In this document: piece after piece, positions 38,373-47,584 of the stretch
Layout: each line of letters starts with the position of its first letter
Numbering within the stretch: position 1 is the stretch's first letter
Translations under genes and position numbers: made by a program
Assembly: GCF_007747995.1 (NCBI RefSeq)
Contig: NZ_CP036276.1
Location: forward strand, 62,001 to 126,000
Reading direction: 5' to 3'
DNA from: Symmachiella dynata
GTDB lineage: Bacteria; Planctomycetota; Planctomycetia; Planctomycetales; Planctomycetaceae
DNA: 64,000 bases
Notes under the pieces: generated by a model
What the model saw: only the letters and a program-made list of their open reading frames with translations
Databases searched by the model: none
Told to the model about the DNA's origin: nothing

Positions 38373-39380
38373 TTACGACTTGGGCTTGTTCACCGTTGCT
38401 AACTCCTTGGCATAGGTTTCTGTCATACCGCGCAGCCGCTCGGCAATCAACATTCGCAGTTTTCCCGGCCGCAGCACCTCAGCTTGATCGCCGTAGCCCA
38501 GGATCCACCAAGATATTTCATTCAGTCCGTCGACGGTGACGGAAAAATCCATGGTTTCGTCGTCGTTCCAGGTCACTTTTTGTGTTTTGTGCCAGCGAAC
38601 TTCAGCCACATTTTGTGCCACCATTTTCTGAAATCGAACCACGACCTGTTGGCTTTTTCCCGGCTCGCGAATCAAATGCCAAGCGTTGCCTAAATAGCGC
38701 TCTAGGGAAAACCGTGGAGGGATTGTGTAGGTCCGGTCCAGCAAATCGGCGGCCAATACCCGGCCTAAGTTAAACGTACGGACTTCCCGGTGCATCGTCG
38801 AACGGCCGATCACGTACCAACTGCGGCGAATGAATAACAGGCGATACGGATGCACGACGGTGGAAATGTTCTCCCATTCGGTCAAGCTTTGATACTGAAT
38901 CCGGACACAGCGCCGCCGCGAAACGGCCTTTACAAACAGATCGTAATACGACCGGTCGGCGGAGAGGGGGTTGTGTGAATCGAGTCGGACCGCCAATGTT
39001 TGCGAAACGCCGTTGAGTTGGTCGCGGAGGTGTTGTGGCAGATTGCTGGCGAGTTTTAAAGCGGCGTTACGTGCACCGTTTTGAAACGGCACGCCGCCGT
39101 CTCCATCGGCCAGTTCGTAGCACAATGTCAGCAGCGCGAGTGCCTCGTCTAGGGTGAATTCCGTGGGAGGCAGATAGGTGTTGGACGGCAGCGAGTATCC
39201 TTGCTGCTGCTCATCGTATTGTATGTGAATGCCCCCTTCTTGGAGCGTATTGATATAGCGAAAGATCGTCCGCCGACTGACGCCGCACATTTCGGCCAAT
39301 TGGTTCGCATTGTGATTTCTTCCAGATTGCAAAAGTTGCACCAAACGCAGCACGCGGTGGAGACGCTCATCGGCGGACAT
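38373..39380 (-). CDS. HTH/WYL-domain transcriptional regulator (YafY type)
   Basis: The ATG at 39380 gives MSADERLHRVLRLVQLLQSG, the normal start of the family; the open frame runs 39 codons further without support. The 335-residue product has an HTH_11-like winged helix (LAEMCGVSRRTIFRYINTLQ, residues about 25-55), then the WYL region (SLTEWENISTVVHPYRLLFIRRSWYVIGRS) and a C-terminal WCX-type extension. WYL domains bind nucleic acid or nucleotides and often control DNA-damage, stress and defence genes. No defence gene is adjacent. It may act on the MobA-like gene downstream. Confidence 0.92.
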   Translation of the reverse strand: MSADERLHRVLRLVQLLQSGRNHNANQLAEMCGVSRRTIFRYINTLQEGGIHIQYDEQQQGYSLPSNTYLPPTEFTLDEALALLTLCYELADGDGGVPFQNGARNAALKLASNLPQHLRDQLNGVSQTLAVRLDSHNPLSADRSYYDLFVKAVSRRRCVRIQYQSLTEWENISTVVHPYRLLFIRRSWYVIGRSTMHREVRTFNLGRVLAADLLDRTYTIPPRFSLERYLGNAWHLIREPGKSQQVVVRFQKMVAQNVAEVRWHKTQKVTWNDDETMDFSVTVDGLNEISWWILGYGDQAEVLRPGKLRMLIAERLRGMTETYAKELATVNKPKS

Positions 39381-39713
39381 AGGCAAAGTCTTTTTGAAAA
39401 TTCGAGCAAAATTTCCGCGGTCTCCCGCTAACGTAGACGGGAGGGTGTTTGAAGAGATCGATCCATAGTCATGGCCCGCCCTCAATTCATAACCCATTTT
39501 CGATCGCTTGTGTTATAGTAAACCCCAGCAACCGCAATGGGTGTGCGAGATTGAGGACTTGCTGGGTGCGACTACAAAAAATAATAACGAGTCCTACCCA
39601 GAATGCCGCTCCTTGATGAGACAAGGCGTTTTGTTCGCCGCAGGCGTTACACATCGCACCCCAAGGGGAGGCTGTTTGACAAGTTGTGGCGCCAATAACA
39701 CGGGGGACGATCA

Positions 39714-39896
39714 TTGAAAAGCGTCAGTGCGGCAATCGTGATTCTTTCGGGGGCAATAATCTTCAGCGCTGGTGTATTCGGGGATGCAGTTAGAGGGGCA
39801 ATCCCTCAGTACCCAATAGGTTTTTTGGTCATGTTCATGGGGGTTGTGGGTTGGCTGAAAGCTTTTCGGTCTGAGGAGAGTGACAATTCCAATTAA
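39714..39896 (+). CDS. small two-helix membrane protein (tentative)
   Basis: A 60-residue frame starts with TTG (39714), preceded by GGGGGA about 9 bases upstream. The product has two hydrophobic segments (residues about 4-22 and 32-49) separated by GDAVRGAIPQYP, and a charged tail RSEESDNSN. The sequence pattern, not just the length, argues for a real gene. I do not recognise a family. The 333-base gap before it (39381-39713) has one hairpin (CTCCCG/CGGGAG near 39421) and no gene that I can support. Confidence 0.45.
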   Translation: MKSVSAAIVILSGAIIFSAGVFGDAVRGAIPQYPIGFLVMFMGVVGWLKAFRSEESDNSN

Positions 39897-40109
39897 GCGA
39901 CGGCCCAACCGACGTTGGTATTGGACAACGGGTTCGCTGTACGATAATGGTAGATCCTGTCCAGCAGAGACCACTTGGTGGATGTTTCGCTTTGGTGGTT
40001 AGCGTAAAGCTGCCTGCAGTGAAACCGTCGTCCGATTAGACAACGGATCAGTATCGCACAAACAGAATAGAAGAACACAGTCACACGGCGGGTACGGGGA
40101 GCCTAGGCC

Positions 40110-41417
40110 ATGTTGGAGAGTGGGGAGTCGACATTTCTTGCAGGTAAGCTGTCGATGCGCGCCATCCCGGCCGAAGTCACCGCTTTGATCGAACCGTTTA
40201 TGCATCGACGGAGGTTTGCTACCGGGCAATTCCTGATGCAGCAAGGGGACACCGCCAAGTCGATCATGGTTCTCGATGAGGGTGTGGTGGAGATCTTTAC
40301 GACGGACGAATCGGGGACGCGGCAGCATATTAACAAAGGCAGTCGCGGCGACGTGTTGGGCGAAATGGCGCTGCTCTCGGGCGAACCGCGCTCCGCTAGC
40401 GTGTTGGCTCTGAGCGATGTCAAAGCGCTGGTGCTACCCGCTGAACGTTTTCATGAATTGGCCCACGACCATCCTGCATTGAGCGTGGTCCTCACCAAAC
40501 TGGTCGCCGACCGGTTGGCTGGCAGCGGTCCGGATGTGTTGCATGGCAAGACGTTCCACGACTACCGCATCGTGCGGCGCTTGGGTCGAGGCGGGATGTC
40601 GATCGTGTATGAGGCGATCGATCCCAATGGGCAACATGTCGCGCTGAAAATGATGAGCCACAGTTTGGTGTACGATGATTTTGGCCGCGAGCAATTCGAA
40701 CGGGAAGTCCGGGCGATCGAATCGCTCAATCACGAAAACATCGTCCGTGTGTTTGGACGGTTCGCTGCATTTCATTCGTTCTTCATGATCATGGAACATT
40801 GCCGGGGAGCCAATCTCTCCGAAGTGATTAAATACAACGGTCCGTTGCCCGAAGAGGAAATTCGGAAAATCGTCGGTCAGTTGGCCGCCGCCGTACTCGC
40901 CGCCCATGATTCCGGCCTGGTACACCGCGACATCAAGCCGGCCAATATCATGCTCATCCCGGAGGGGACGGTCAAACTGATGGATTTTGGATTGGCCGCT
41001 CCGGTGATCGATGAATCTTTGTCTCAGTACGCCAAACACGTTGTGGGCACCCCCCGCTATATGGCGCCGGAACAACTCGACGGTAAACCGGCCGGGTTTC
41101 CAGCCGATTATTTTTCGTTTGGCGCCGTTGTCTATGAACTGCTCACCGGCAAGCCGCTCTTTGCCGAGCGAAAACTGTCCCAGTTACGCAAGCGCCATGC
41201 TCAATGGAATTTTCCCGACTACGATGTGCTGCGGCCGACAAAAAATGAATGGTCTCGCCAACTGCTGGCTGAGTGCCTGATTCGCGATCCACAAAAGCGG
41301 CGACCCGATCTCAGTGCAATCGCAAAATGGGCCGCTCCCGTCGATGCCGGCATGCTCCCCGGTGGCAACGCCGACACCGGAAAAACAGGTTGGGAGGACG
41401 AAACCATCATGGAATAA
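40110..41417 (+). CDS. Ser/Thr protein kinase with N-terminal cyclic-nucleotide-binding domain
   Basis: The 435-residue product has a cNMP-binding (CAP_ED) domain in residues about 20-135, with the phosphate-binding cassette GEMALLSGEPRSASV that keeps the Glu and Arg needed to bind cAMP or cGMP. The kinase domain follows (about 150-415): glycine loop GRGGMSIVY (159-167), Lys180 in ALKMM, catalytic HRDIKPAN (272-279), DFG (292-294) and APE (319-321). No membrane segment is present, unlike most planctomycete kinases of this type, so it should be cytoplasmic. The order is that of eukaryotic PKG. The ligand is inferred, not shown. Confidence 0.93.
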   Translation: MLESGESTFLAGKLSMRAIPAEVTALIEPFMHRRRFATGQFLMQQGDTAKSIMVLDEGVVEIFTTDESGTRQHINKGSRGDVLGEMALLSGEPRSASVLALSDVKALVLPAERFHELAHDHPALSVVLTKLVADRLAGSGPDVLHGKTFHDYRIVRRLGRGGMSIVYEAIDPNGQHVALKMMSHSLVYDDFGREQFEREVRAIESLNHENIVRVFGRFAAFHSFFMIMEHCRGANLSEVIKYNGPLPEEEIRKIVGQLAAAVLAAHDSGLVHRDIKPANIMLIPEGTVKLMDFGLAAPVIDESLSQYAKHVVGTPRYMAPEQLDGKPAGFPADYFSFGAVVYELLTGKPLFAERKLSQLRKRHAQWNFPDYDVLRPTKNEWSRQLLAECLIRDPQKRRPDLSAIAKWAAPVDAGMLPGGNADTGKTGWEDETIME

Positions 41418-41609
41418 CCGCAGCCAGAGCATTGGGAAGGCCAAATCCTGCCTCAAGCCTGTCCCCTCAAGCCTCAGGCCTTTCATCTGGCAATTTCCCG
41501 AACCTTGCGACTGGTTTGGCAATCCTCTATCTTGGGGCTTCGGTGAAATTTTGCTTCGATCGGCGGCGTCCGGTCGGTTTTTGGGCGTTTTGTCAAAGGA
41601 CACGTTCCC

Positions 41610-43366
<1,757 letters not shown>

Positions 43367-43367
<1 letters not shown>

Positions 43368-43650
43368 CGGCTCAGCCGCTTGGTGCGAGCTTCCGCTCGA
43401 GGGGGTTGGGGCGCTCCCGGTGGTCGCTGCGCTTTGTTCAGGTAGCGGCCCGGGAGGGCGAAGCTCCTGCTGAGCCGCATCGGTAGACTAGGCGTGGTTT
43501 GCAAAATCATTGGACGAATGAGACATTCCTATAGCGCGTGGTTCGGACGGAGCCTCGCCCTCCCAGAGACCATATTCGCCAAAGCATAGCGACCACCGGG
43601 AGCGGCCCAGACAAAACCGAGCGGAAGCTCGCACCAAGCGGCTGAGCCGC
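43367..43650. repeat. nested inverted repeat filling the aspS-egtD gap
   Basis: Outer arms are 43367-43400 (GCGGCTCAGCCGCTTGGTGC, GAGCTTCCGCTCG) and 43618-43650 (its complement). Next pair: 43413-43436 (GCTCCCGGTGGTCGCTGCG) with 43581-43604. Inner pair: 43452-43478 (GGGAGGGCGAAGCTCC... GAGCCGC) with 43544-43564. The structure starts on the last base of the aspS stop and ends four bases before the egtD stop, so it occupies the whole gap. It could end transcription in both directions or be a composite mobile repeat. Confidence 0.75.
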
Positions 43651-43653
43651 CCA

Positions 43654-44616
43654 CTAGGTGGTGACGGTTAGGTATTGGACGCTGAAATATTGGCGGTCGT
43701 CGGTCCAGACGGTTTTTACTTGCCAACCGGCGCGGGCGGCGATGTTGGCGAAGCTCTCGAGCGTATGTTTGTGCGAGTTTTCGGTGTGGATGGTTTCGCC
43801 GGCGGCGAAATTGATTTTTTGGCCGGCGACTGTCACTTGTTGGTCACAGCTGCTCTCGAGGTGCATTTCGATCCGCGCGTGTTGAGGATTGTAGATCGCC
43901 CGGTGTTGAAATTGCTCGACGTCGAAGTCGGCGTCCAACTCCGCATTGGCGCGGTGCAATAGATTTTGATTGAACTGCCGCGTGACCCCTTCGGAATCAT
44001 CGTAGGCTGCTTCTAAAACCGCCGGATCTTTTTGTAGGTCGACACCGATCAACAGGCATCCATCGCGGCCGCACAGGCGTGCCATGCCTTGCAGGATTTC
44101 GATCGATTCGTCGACCTCAAAATTTCCGATCGTCGAACCAGAGAAATACGCCGCTCTGCGGGAACCATTCACCAGCGAGTCGGGCAGTTCAAAGTCTCGC
44201 GTGAAGTCGGCACAGACCGGCACGATATCGATATCGGGACACTTTTCCTCAAGTGCTGCCGCCGACGAGCACAGGTGTTCCCGTGAAATATCGACAGGGA
44301 AGTAGACATTCGGTGCGTGGAGGTGCTCGAGCAGAATTTCGGTCTTCAGTCCACTCCCGCTGCCGTACTCAATCACGGCACAGTCAGAACCGAGTGCCTC
44401 GGCGATTTCAGCGCCATAGTTTTGCAGGATGCTGATTTCCGCGCGGGTAGGGTAATACTCCTCTAATTCACAAATCAGCTCAAACAATTGCGAGCCGCGT
44501 TCGTCGTAGAGGTATTTGCACGGTAATGTCTTAGGAGATTGGGAAAGACCCGCCAAAAGATCGTGTCGAAAGTCGCTGCTCCGTGGCGCGCAATCCATCA
44601 GGGCGATTTGACTCAT
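43654..44616 (-). CDS. egtD: L-histidine N-alpha-methyltransferase
   Basis: The 320-residue product matches EgtD: N-terminal ALMDCAPRSSDFRHDLLAGLS, CKYLYDERGSQLFELICELEEYYPTRAEISIL, the SAM site IEYGSGSGLKTEILL, and AYFSGSTIGNFE. It trimethylates histidine to hercynine in the first step of ergothioneine synthesis. It diverges from egtB (149 bases between starts), so the two genes probably share a control region. The C-terminal end (FSVQYLTVT) is family-typical. Confidence 0.95.
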   Translation of the reverse strand: MSQIALMDCAPRSSDFRHDLLAGLSQSPKTLPCKYLYDERGSQLFELICELEEYYPTRAEISILQNYGAEIAEALGSDCAVIEYGSGSGLKTEILLEHLHAPNVYFPVDISREHLCSSAAALEEKCPDIDIVPVCADFTRDFELPDSLVNGSRRAAYFSGSTIGNFEVDESIEILQGMARLCGRDGCLLIGVDLQKDPAVLEAAYDDSEGVTRQFNQNLLHRANAELDADFDVEQFQHRAIYNPQHARIEMHLESSCDQQVTVAGQKINFAAGETIHTENSHKHTLESFANIAARAGWQVKTVWTDDRQYFSVQYLTVTT

Positions 44617-44834
44617 TGAGGGGTCGCTTTCCGTAGAAAGTTCATAAAGATGTGGGTTGTTCCGCTTGCTACAGACATAATCACCCTACCGGATTCGTCG
44701 GGAAATGAAAACCGGCAGCGAATTATAGACATTTTTTCTCGACAAACACCCCGAGGGTCGTCAGGATGAGCAATTTTTTACCGACTCGCTTTGAACCTAC
44801 TCAGATTAGCAAAAATGAGGGAGAGGCGAACAAG

Positions 44835-46097
44835 ATGGACTACGCAAGCTTAAGGGACGCCTACCTTGCCGTTCGCCGCCAAAGTGAGGCGATCGTCGCG
44901 CAGCTCGAACCGGAAGATTGCGTGGTGCAATCCATGCCTGATGTCAGCCCGACACGTTGGCATTTGGCACATGTCACCTGGTTTTTCGAAACATTTGTCC
45001 TCAAACCGTTTTTGCCCAACTACGAATCAACGCATCCGGCGTTCGAGTATCTGTTCAATTCTTACTACAACACAGTAGGCCGACAATTCCCCCGCGCACA
45101 GCGCGGGTTGCTGTCACGCCCGACGGTTGCGGAAGTTCTGGACTACCGCCGGCACGTGGATCAGCACATGCAGCGACTGCTGGAGGATCCGCCGCACGAT
45201 TTTGTCGAGCCGGCGCGGGTGATTGAAATTGGGCTCAATCACGAACAACAACATCAGGAATTGATGCTGACTGATATCAAGCATGTCTTTTCCTGCAATC
45301 CGCTCTATCCTGCCTTTCAAAATCGCGCTAGCGTCGAGGCTCAGACCACGCGGCAATTGGGCTGGCAACGGTTTGATGAAGGGCTTTACGAAATCGGCAA
45401 GACGGGAGACGGATTTGCCTTCGATAACGAATCGCCGCGACATCGCGTGTTTGTCGAGTCGTTTGAATTGGCGGATCGACTGGTGACATGCGGCGAGTTT
45501 CGTCAGTTCATCGAAGATGGCGGATACCAGCGGCCGGAGTTTTGGCTGTCCGCCGGATGGGCGACGGTACAGGAAAACCATGCGCTTGGTCCCGGGCCTG
45601 ATTCCTGGCCGTCTGCCATGTATTGGCAAAAACGCGATGAGGATTGGTATCACTTCACACTCGACGGGATGCGGCCGATTGATCCGGCGGAACCGATGTG
45701 CCATGTCAGTTATTTCGAGGCGGACGCGTACGCCCGCTGGGCCGGAGCTCGTTTGCCGACCGAAGCGGAATGGGAAATCGCCGCTGCGGACCAGCCGCTT
45801 ACCGGGAATTTTATTGAAAGTGGTGCGCTACACCCCCTGCCGGTCGCCCAGGACAGTCATTCCCGGCAAACCTTCGGCGATGTTTGGGAATGGACGGCGA
45901 GCCAGTACACCGCTTATCCGGGCTACGCCGCCGCCGACGGTGCGTTGGGTGAATACAACGGCAAGTTTATGTGCAATCAGTTTGTCTTGCGCGGTGGTTC
46001 GTGCGTAACACCCGCATCCCACATCCGCCTAACCTACCGCAACTTCTTCCCCCCCTCCGCCCGCTGGCAGTTTTCAGGTATCCGTTTAGCGAAGTAA
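44835..46097 (+). CDS. egtB: hercynine oxygenase (ergothioneine sulfoxide synthase)
   Basis: Two starts are possible: 44766 and 44835. I prefer 44835 because GAGAGG lies about 8 bases before it and the DinB-like domain begins there (MDYASLRDAYLAVRRQ); the longer form would have 443 residues instead of 420. The iron-binding motifs are HLAHVTWFFE and HEQQHQE (HxxxHxE); the C-terminal FGE-sulfatase-type domain follows (RLPTEAEWEIAAA, DVWEWTASQYTAYPGY, NQFVLRGGSCVTP). It joins hercynine to a sulfur donor with O2. No egtA or egtC is visible, which is usual where the enzyme uses cysteine directly. Confidence 0.94.
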   Translation: MDYASLRDAYLAVRRQSEAIVAQLEPEDCVVQSMPDVSPTRWHLAHVTWFFETFVLKPFLPNYESTHPAFEYLFNSYYNTVGRQFPRAQRGLLSRPTVAEVLDYRRHVDQHMQRLLEDPPHDFVEPARVIEIGLNHEQQHQELMLTDIKHVFSCNPLYPAFQNRASVEAQTTRQLGWQRFDEGLYEIGKTGDGFAFDNESPRHRVFVESFELADRLVTCGEFRQFIEDGGYQRPEFWLSAGWATVQENHALGPGPDSWPSAMYWQKRDEDWYHFTLDGMRPIDPAEPMCHVSYFEADAYARWAGARLPTEAEWEIAAADQPLTGNFIESGALHPLPVAQDSHSRQTFGDVWEWTASQYTAYPGYAAADGALGEYNGKFMCNQFVLRGGSCVTPASHIRLTYRNFFPPSARWQFSGIRLAK

Positions 46098-46134
46098 AAT
46101 TCGCAAACCGAATGCATTGTGGCTTCCACCCCAT

Positions 46135-46210
46135 GTAGGGCAGGCTCCTGCCTGCCGCATTTACCAAGGCACGTCCAACGTATCATCCGGCAGGCGGGAG
46201 CCTGCCCTAC
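46135..46210. repeat. GTAG-headed palindromic pair (REPIN-like), variant GCAGG
   Basis: The left unit is GTAGG then GCAGGCTCCTGCCTGC; the right unit is the inverse and ends GCCTGCCCTAC. It lies 32 bases before copy A2 in the 306-base gap 46098-46403, so two such pairs stand in tandem. Confidence 0.65.
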
Positions 46211-46242
46211 GCTCTCTCGTTTGGTTGTGGCGCGACAAATTC

Positions 46243-46317
46243 GTAGGTCATGCTGTGCATGACGAATCGCAACGGATTTCCATTTACTCAAGCATCGTCG
46301 TGCACAGCATGACCTAC
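46243..46317. repeat. GTAG-headed palindromic pair (REPIN-like), copy A2, hit by IS630
   Basis: The left unit matches copy A1 (GTAGG, TCATGC, TGT, GCATGA). The right unit runs to CATGACCTA at 46316, where the IS630 element starts; the base after the other TA, at 47573, restores the expected C. One base of the right stem differs from copy A1 (GTCGTGC). Confidence 0.7.
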
Positions 46318-46403
46318 TGGTCCGTCTATTCTAAAATGTCCATTATCTGCTATAAGTGTCATTCGTTGACTTTGAATTTCATACTGAACTCTAGGAGGCA
46401 AGG

Positions 46404-46982
46404 ATGCCAGCTTCGAATCGGAAACGGGAAGTTTGTTTAAGTGAGACCGAACGTCGCGAAATGGAGCGTTTAGTTCGTAGTGGATCTGTACCCGCTGCCC
46501 AATTGCGGCGTGCGCGGATCTTGTTGATGGCTGATGAAGATCGACGCGGAGAAGACCGGAATCCAGATTGGTATATCGCCCAGACGGTCGGCTTGTCCGA
46601 AAAACAAGTAGGACGTGTACGGCAGAAATTTGTCGAAGATGGTTTGCTGCCAACCTTGAAACGCAAGCAGCGGACCACACCGCCGGTGTCCCCGAAGCTG
46701 GACGGCGCCGCAGAAGCCAAATTGATCACGCTGTGTTGCAGCGATCCGCCGGAAGGACACCAGCGTTGGACTTTGAAATTGCTGGCAGACGAATTGGGGC
46801 GGTTGCAGGTTGTCACTTCCGTCTGCCCAGAGACCGTGCGCCGTTGTCTGAAAAAAATCGCCTCAAGCCCTGGCAAAGTAAACGCTTTTGTATCCCAGAA
46901 CGGGACCGCCCGCGATTCGTGGCCCATCTGGAAAAAGTTCTTGACGTCTACTGCGAAACGTACAACGAAACGCATCCGTTGA
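46404..46982 (+). CDS. IS630 transposase, first frame (orfA, HTH part)
   Basis: The 192-residue frame starts at an ATG with AGGAGG 8 bases upstream. It holds the IS630-type helix-turn-helix (AQLRRARILLMADE, then IAQTVGLSEKQVGRVRQKFVEDG) and the linker to the catalytic part. The match to the family ends at CLKK; the rest of the frame is out of register with the catalytic domain. A run of seven A at 46851-46857 lies at that point, and a shift of -1 there joins this frame to orfB. Confidence 0.8.
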   Translation: MPASNRKREVCLSETERREMERLVRSGSVPAAQLRRARILLMADEDRRGEDRNPDWYIAQTVGLSEKQVGRVRQKFVEDGLLPTLKRKQRTTPPVSPKLDGAAEAKLITLCCSDPPEGHQRWTLKLLADELGRLQVVTSVCPETVRRCLKKIASSPGKVNAFVSQNGTARDSWPIWKKFLTSTAKRTTKRIR

Positions 46983-47548
46983 TTTGCATGGATGAAGCAT
47001 CCAAGCAAATCGTCAGCGATGTCAATCCGGCTTTGCCGATGAGCCCCGGCTGCGTGCGACGGGAAGATCATCATTACCAGCGTCAAGGGGTGCGCGCCTT
47101 GTTTATGTTTTACAATCCTCTGGCCGGTTGGCGACGCGTCAGCAGCCGTGCGAGCCGGACACGCATCGACTGGGGCGAAGAAATCGCGCAGCTGTTGGAA
47201 GAGGATTATCCCCATGCCCAGCGCGTCACGCTGGTGTGCGACAATCTGAACACGCACGACATTGCAAGTCTGTACTGTGCCTTCGATGCAGAGCGAGCGC
47301 ATCGCCTGGCGCGTCGTTTGCGAATCGTGCACACGCCGGTCAATGGCAGTTGGCTGAACATGGCCGAGATGGAGCTGAGCGTCTTGACGCGTCAATGCAT
47401 CGGCCGTCGCTTCGACAGCGCAAAACAGATGACGGCAGAGATCGACGCTTGGCAGCGAAGACGCAACCGAATCGCCACACCAGCACGCTGGCGTTTCAAA
47501 ACACGAGCAGCAAGAATTAAACTGCAACACCTTTACCCACATACCTGA
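46856..47548 (+). CDS. IS630 transposase, second frame (orfB, DDE domain)
   Basis: Read in the -1 frame from the A7 run, this part continues the transposase: KNRLKPWQSKRFCIPE. The catalytic triad is Asp in ICMDEASKQ, Asp in VCDNLNTHD, and Glu in WLNMAEMELS. The frame is open to 47548 and ends just inside the right terminal repeat. There is no own start with a ribosome binding site near the join, so a fused product by frameshift or transcriptional slippage is the likely active form. Confidence 0.8.
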   Translation, partial: NRLKPWQSKRFCIPERDRPRFVAHLEKVLDVYCETYNETHPLICMDEASKQIVSDVNPALPMSPGCVRREDHHYQRQGVRALFMFYNPLAGWRRVSSRASRTRIDWGEEIAQLLEEDYPHAQRVTLVCDNLNTHDIASLYCAFDAERAHRLARRLRIVHTPVNGSWLNMAEMELSVLTRQCIGRRFDSAKQMTAEIDAWQRRRNRIATPARWRFKTRAARIKLQHLYPHT

Positions 47549-47584
47549 CATTTTAGGATAGACGGACCACTACGTCCGTTGCGT

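Larger units (their letters stand above)
46317..47570 (+). mobile_element. IS630-family insertion sequence
   Basis: The ends are 24-base terminal inverted repeats, 46317-46340 and 47547-47570, identical at 22 of 24 positions (shared core TGGTCCGTCTAT and CTAAAATGTC). A TA dinucleotide stands on each side (46315-46316 and 47571-47572), the target duplication expected of IS630/Tc1-mariner. The 1254-base element holds two overlapping transposase frames. Removing it and one TA gives an unbroken GTAG-headed palindrome end, so the insertion looks recent enough to leave both ends intact. Confidence 0.9.

Noticed and set aside
46391-47551. 386-codon open frame on the minus strand
   Set aside because: It is antisense to the IS630 transposase, whose HTH and DDE motifs are on the plus strand.
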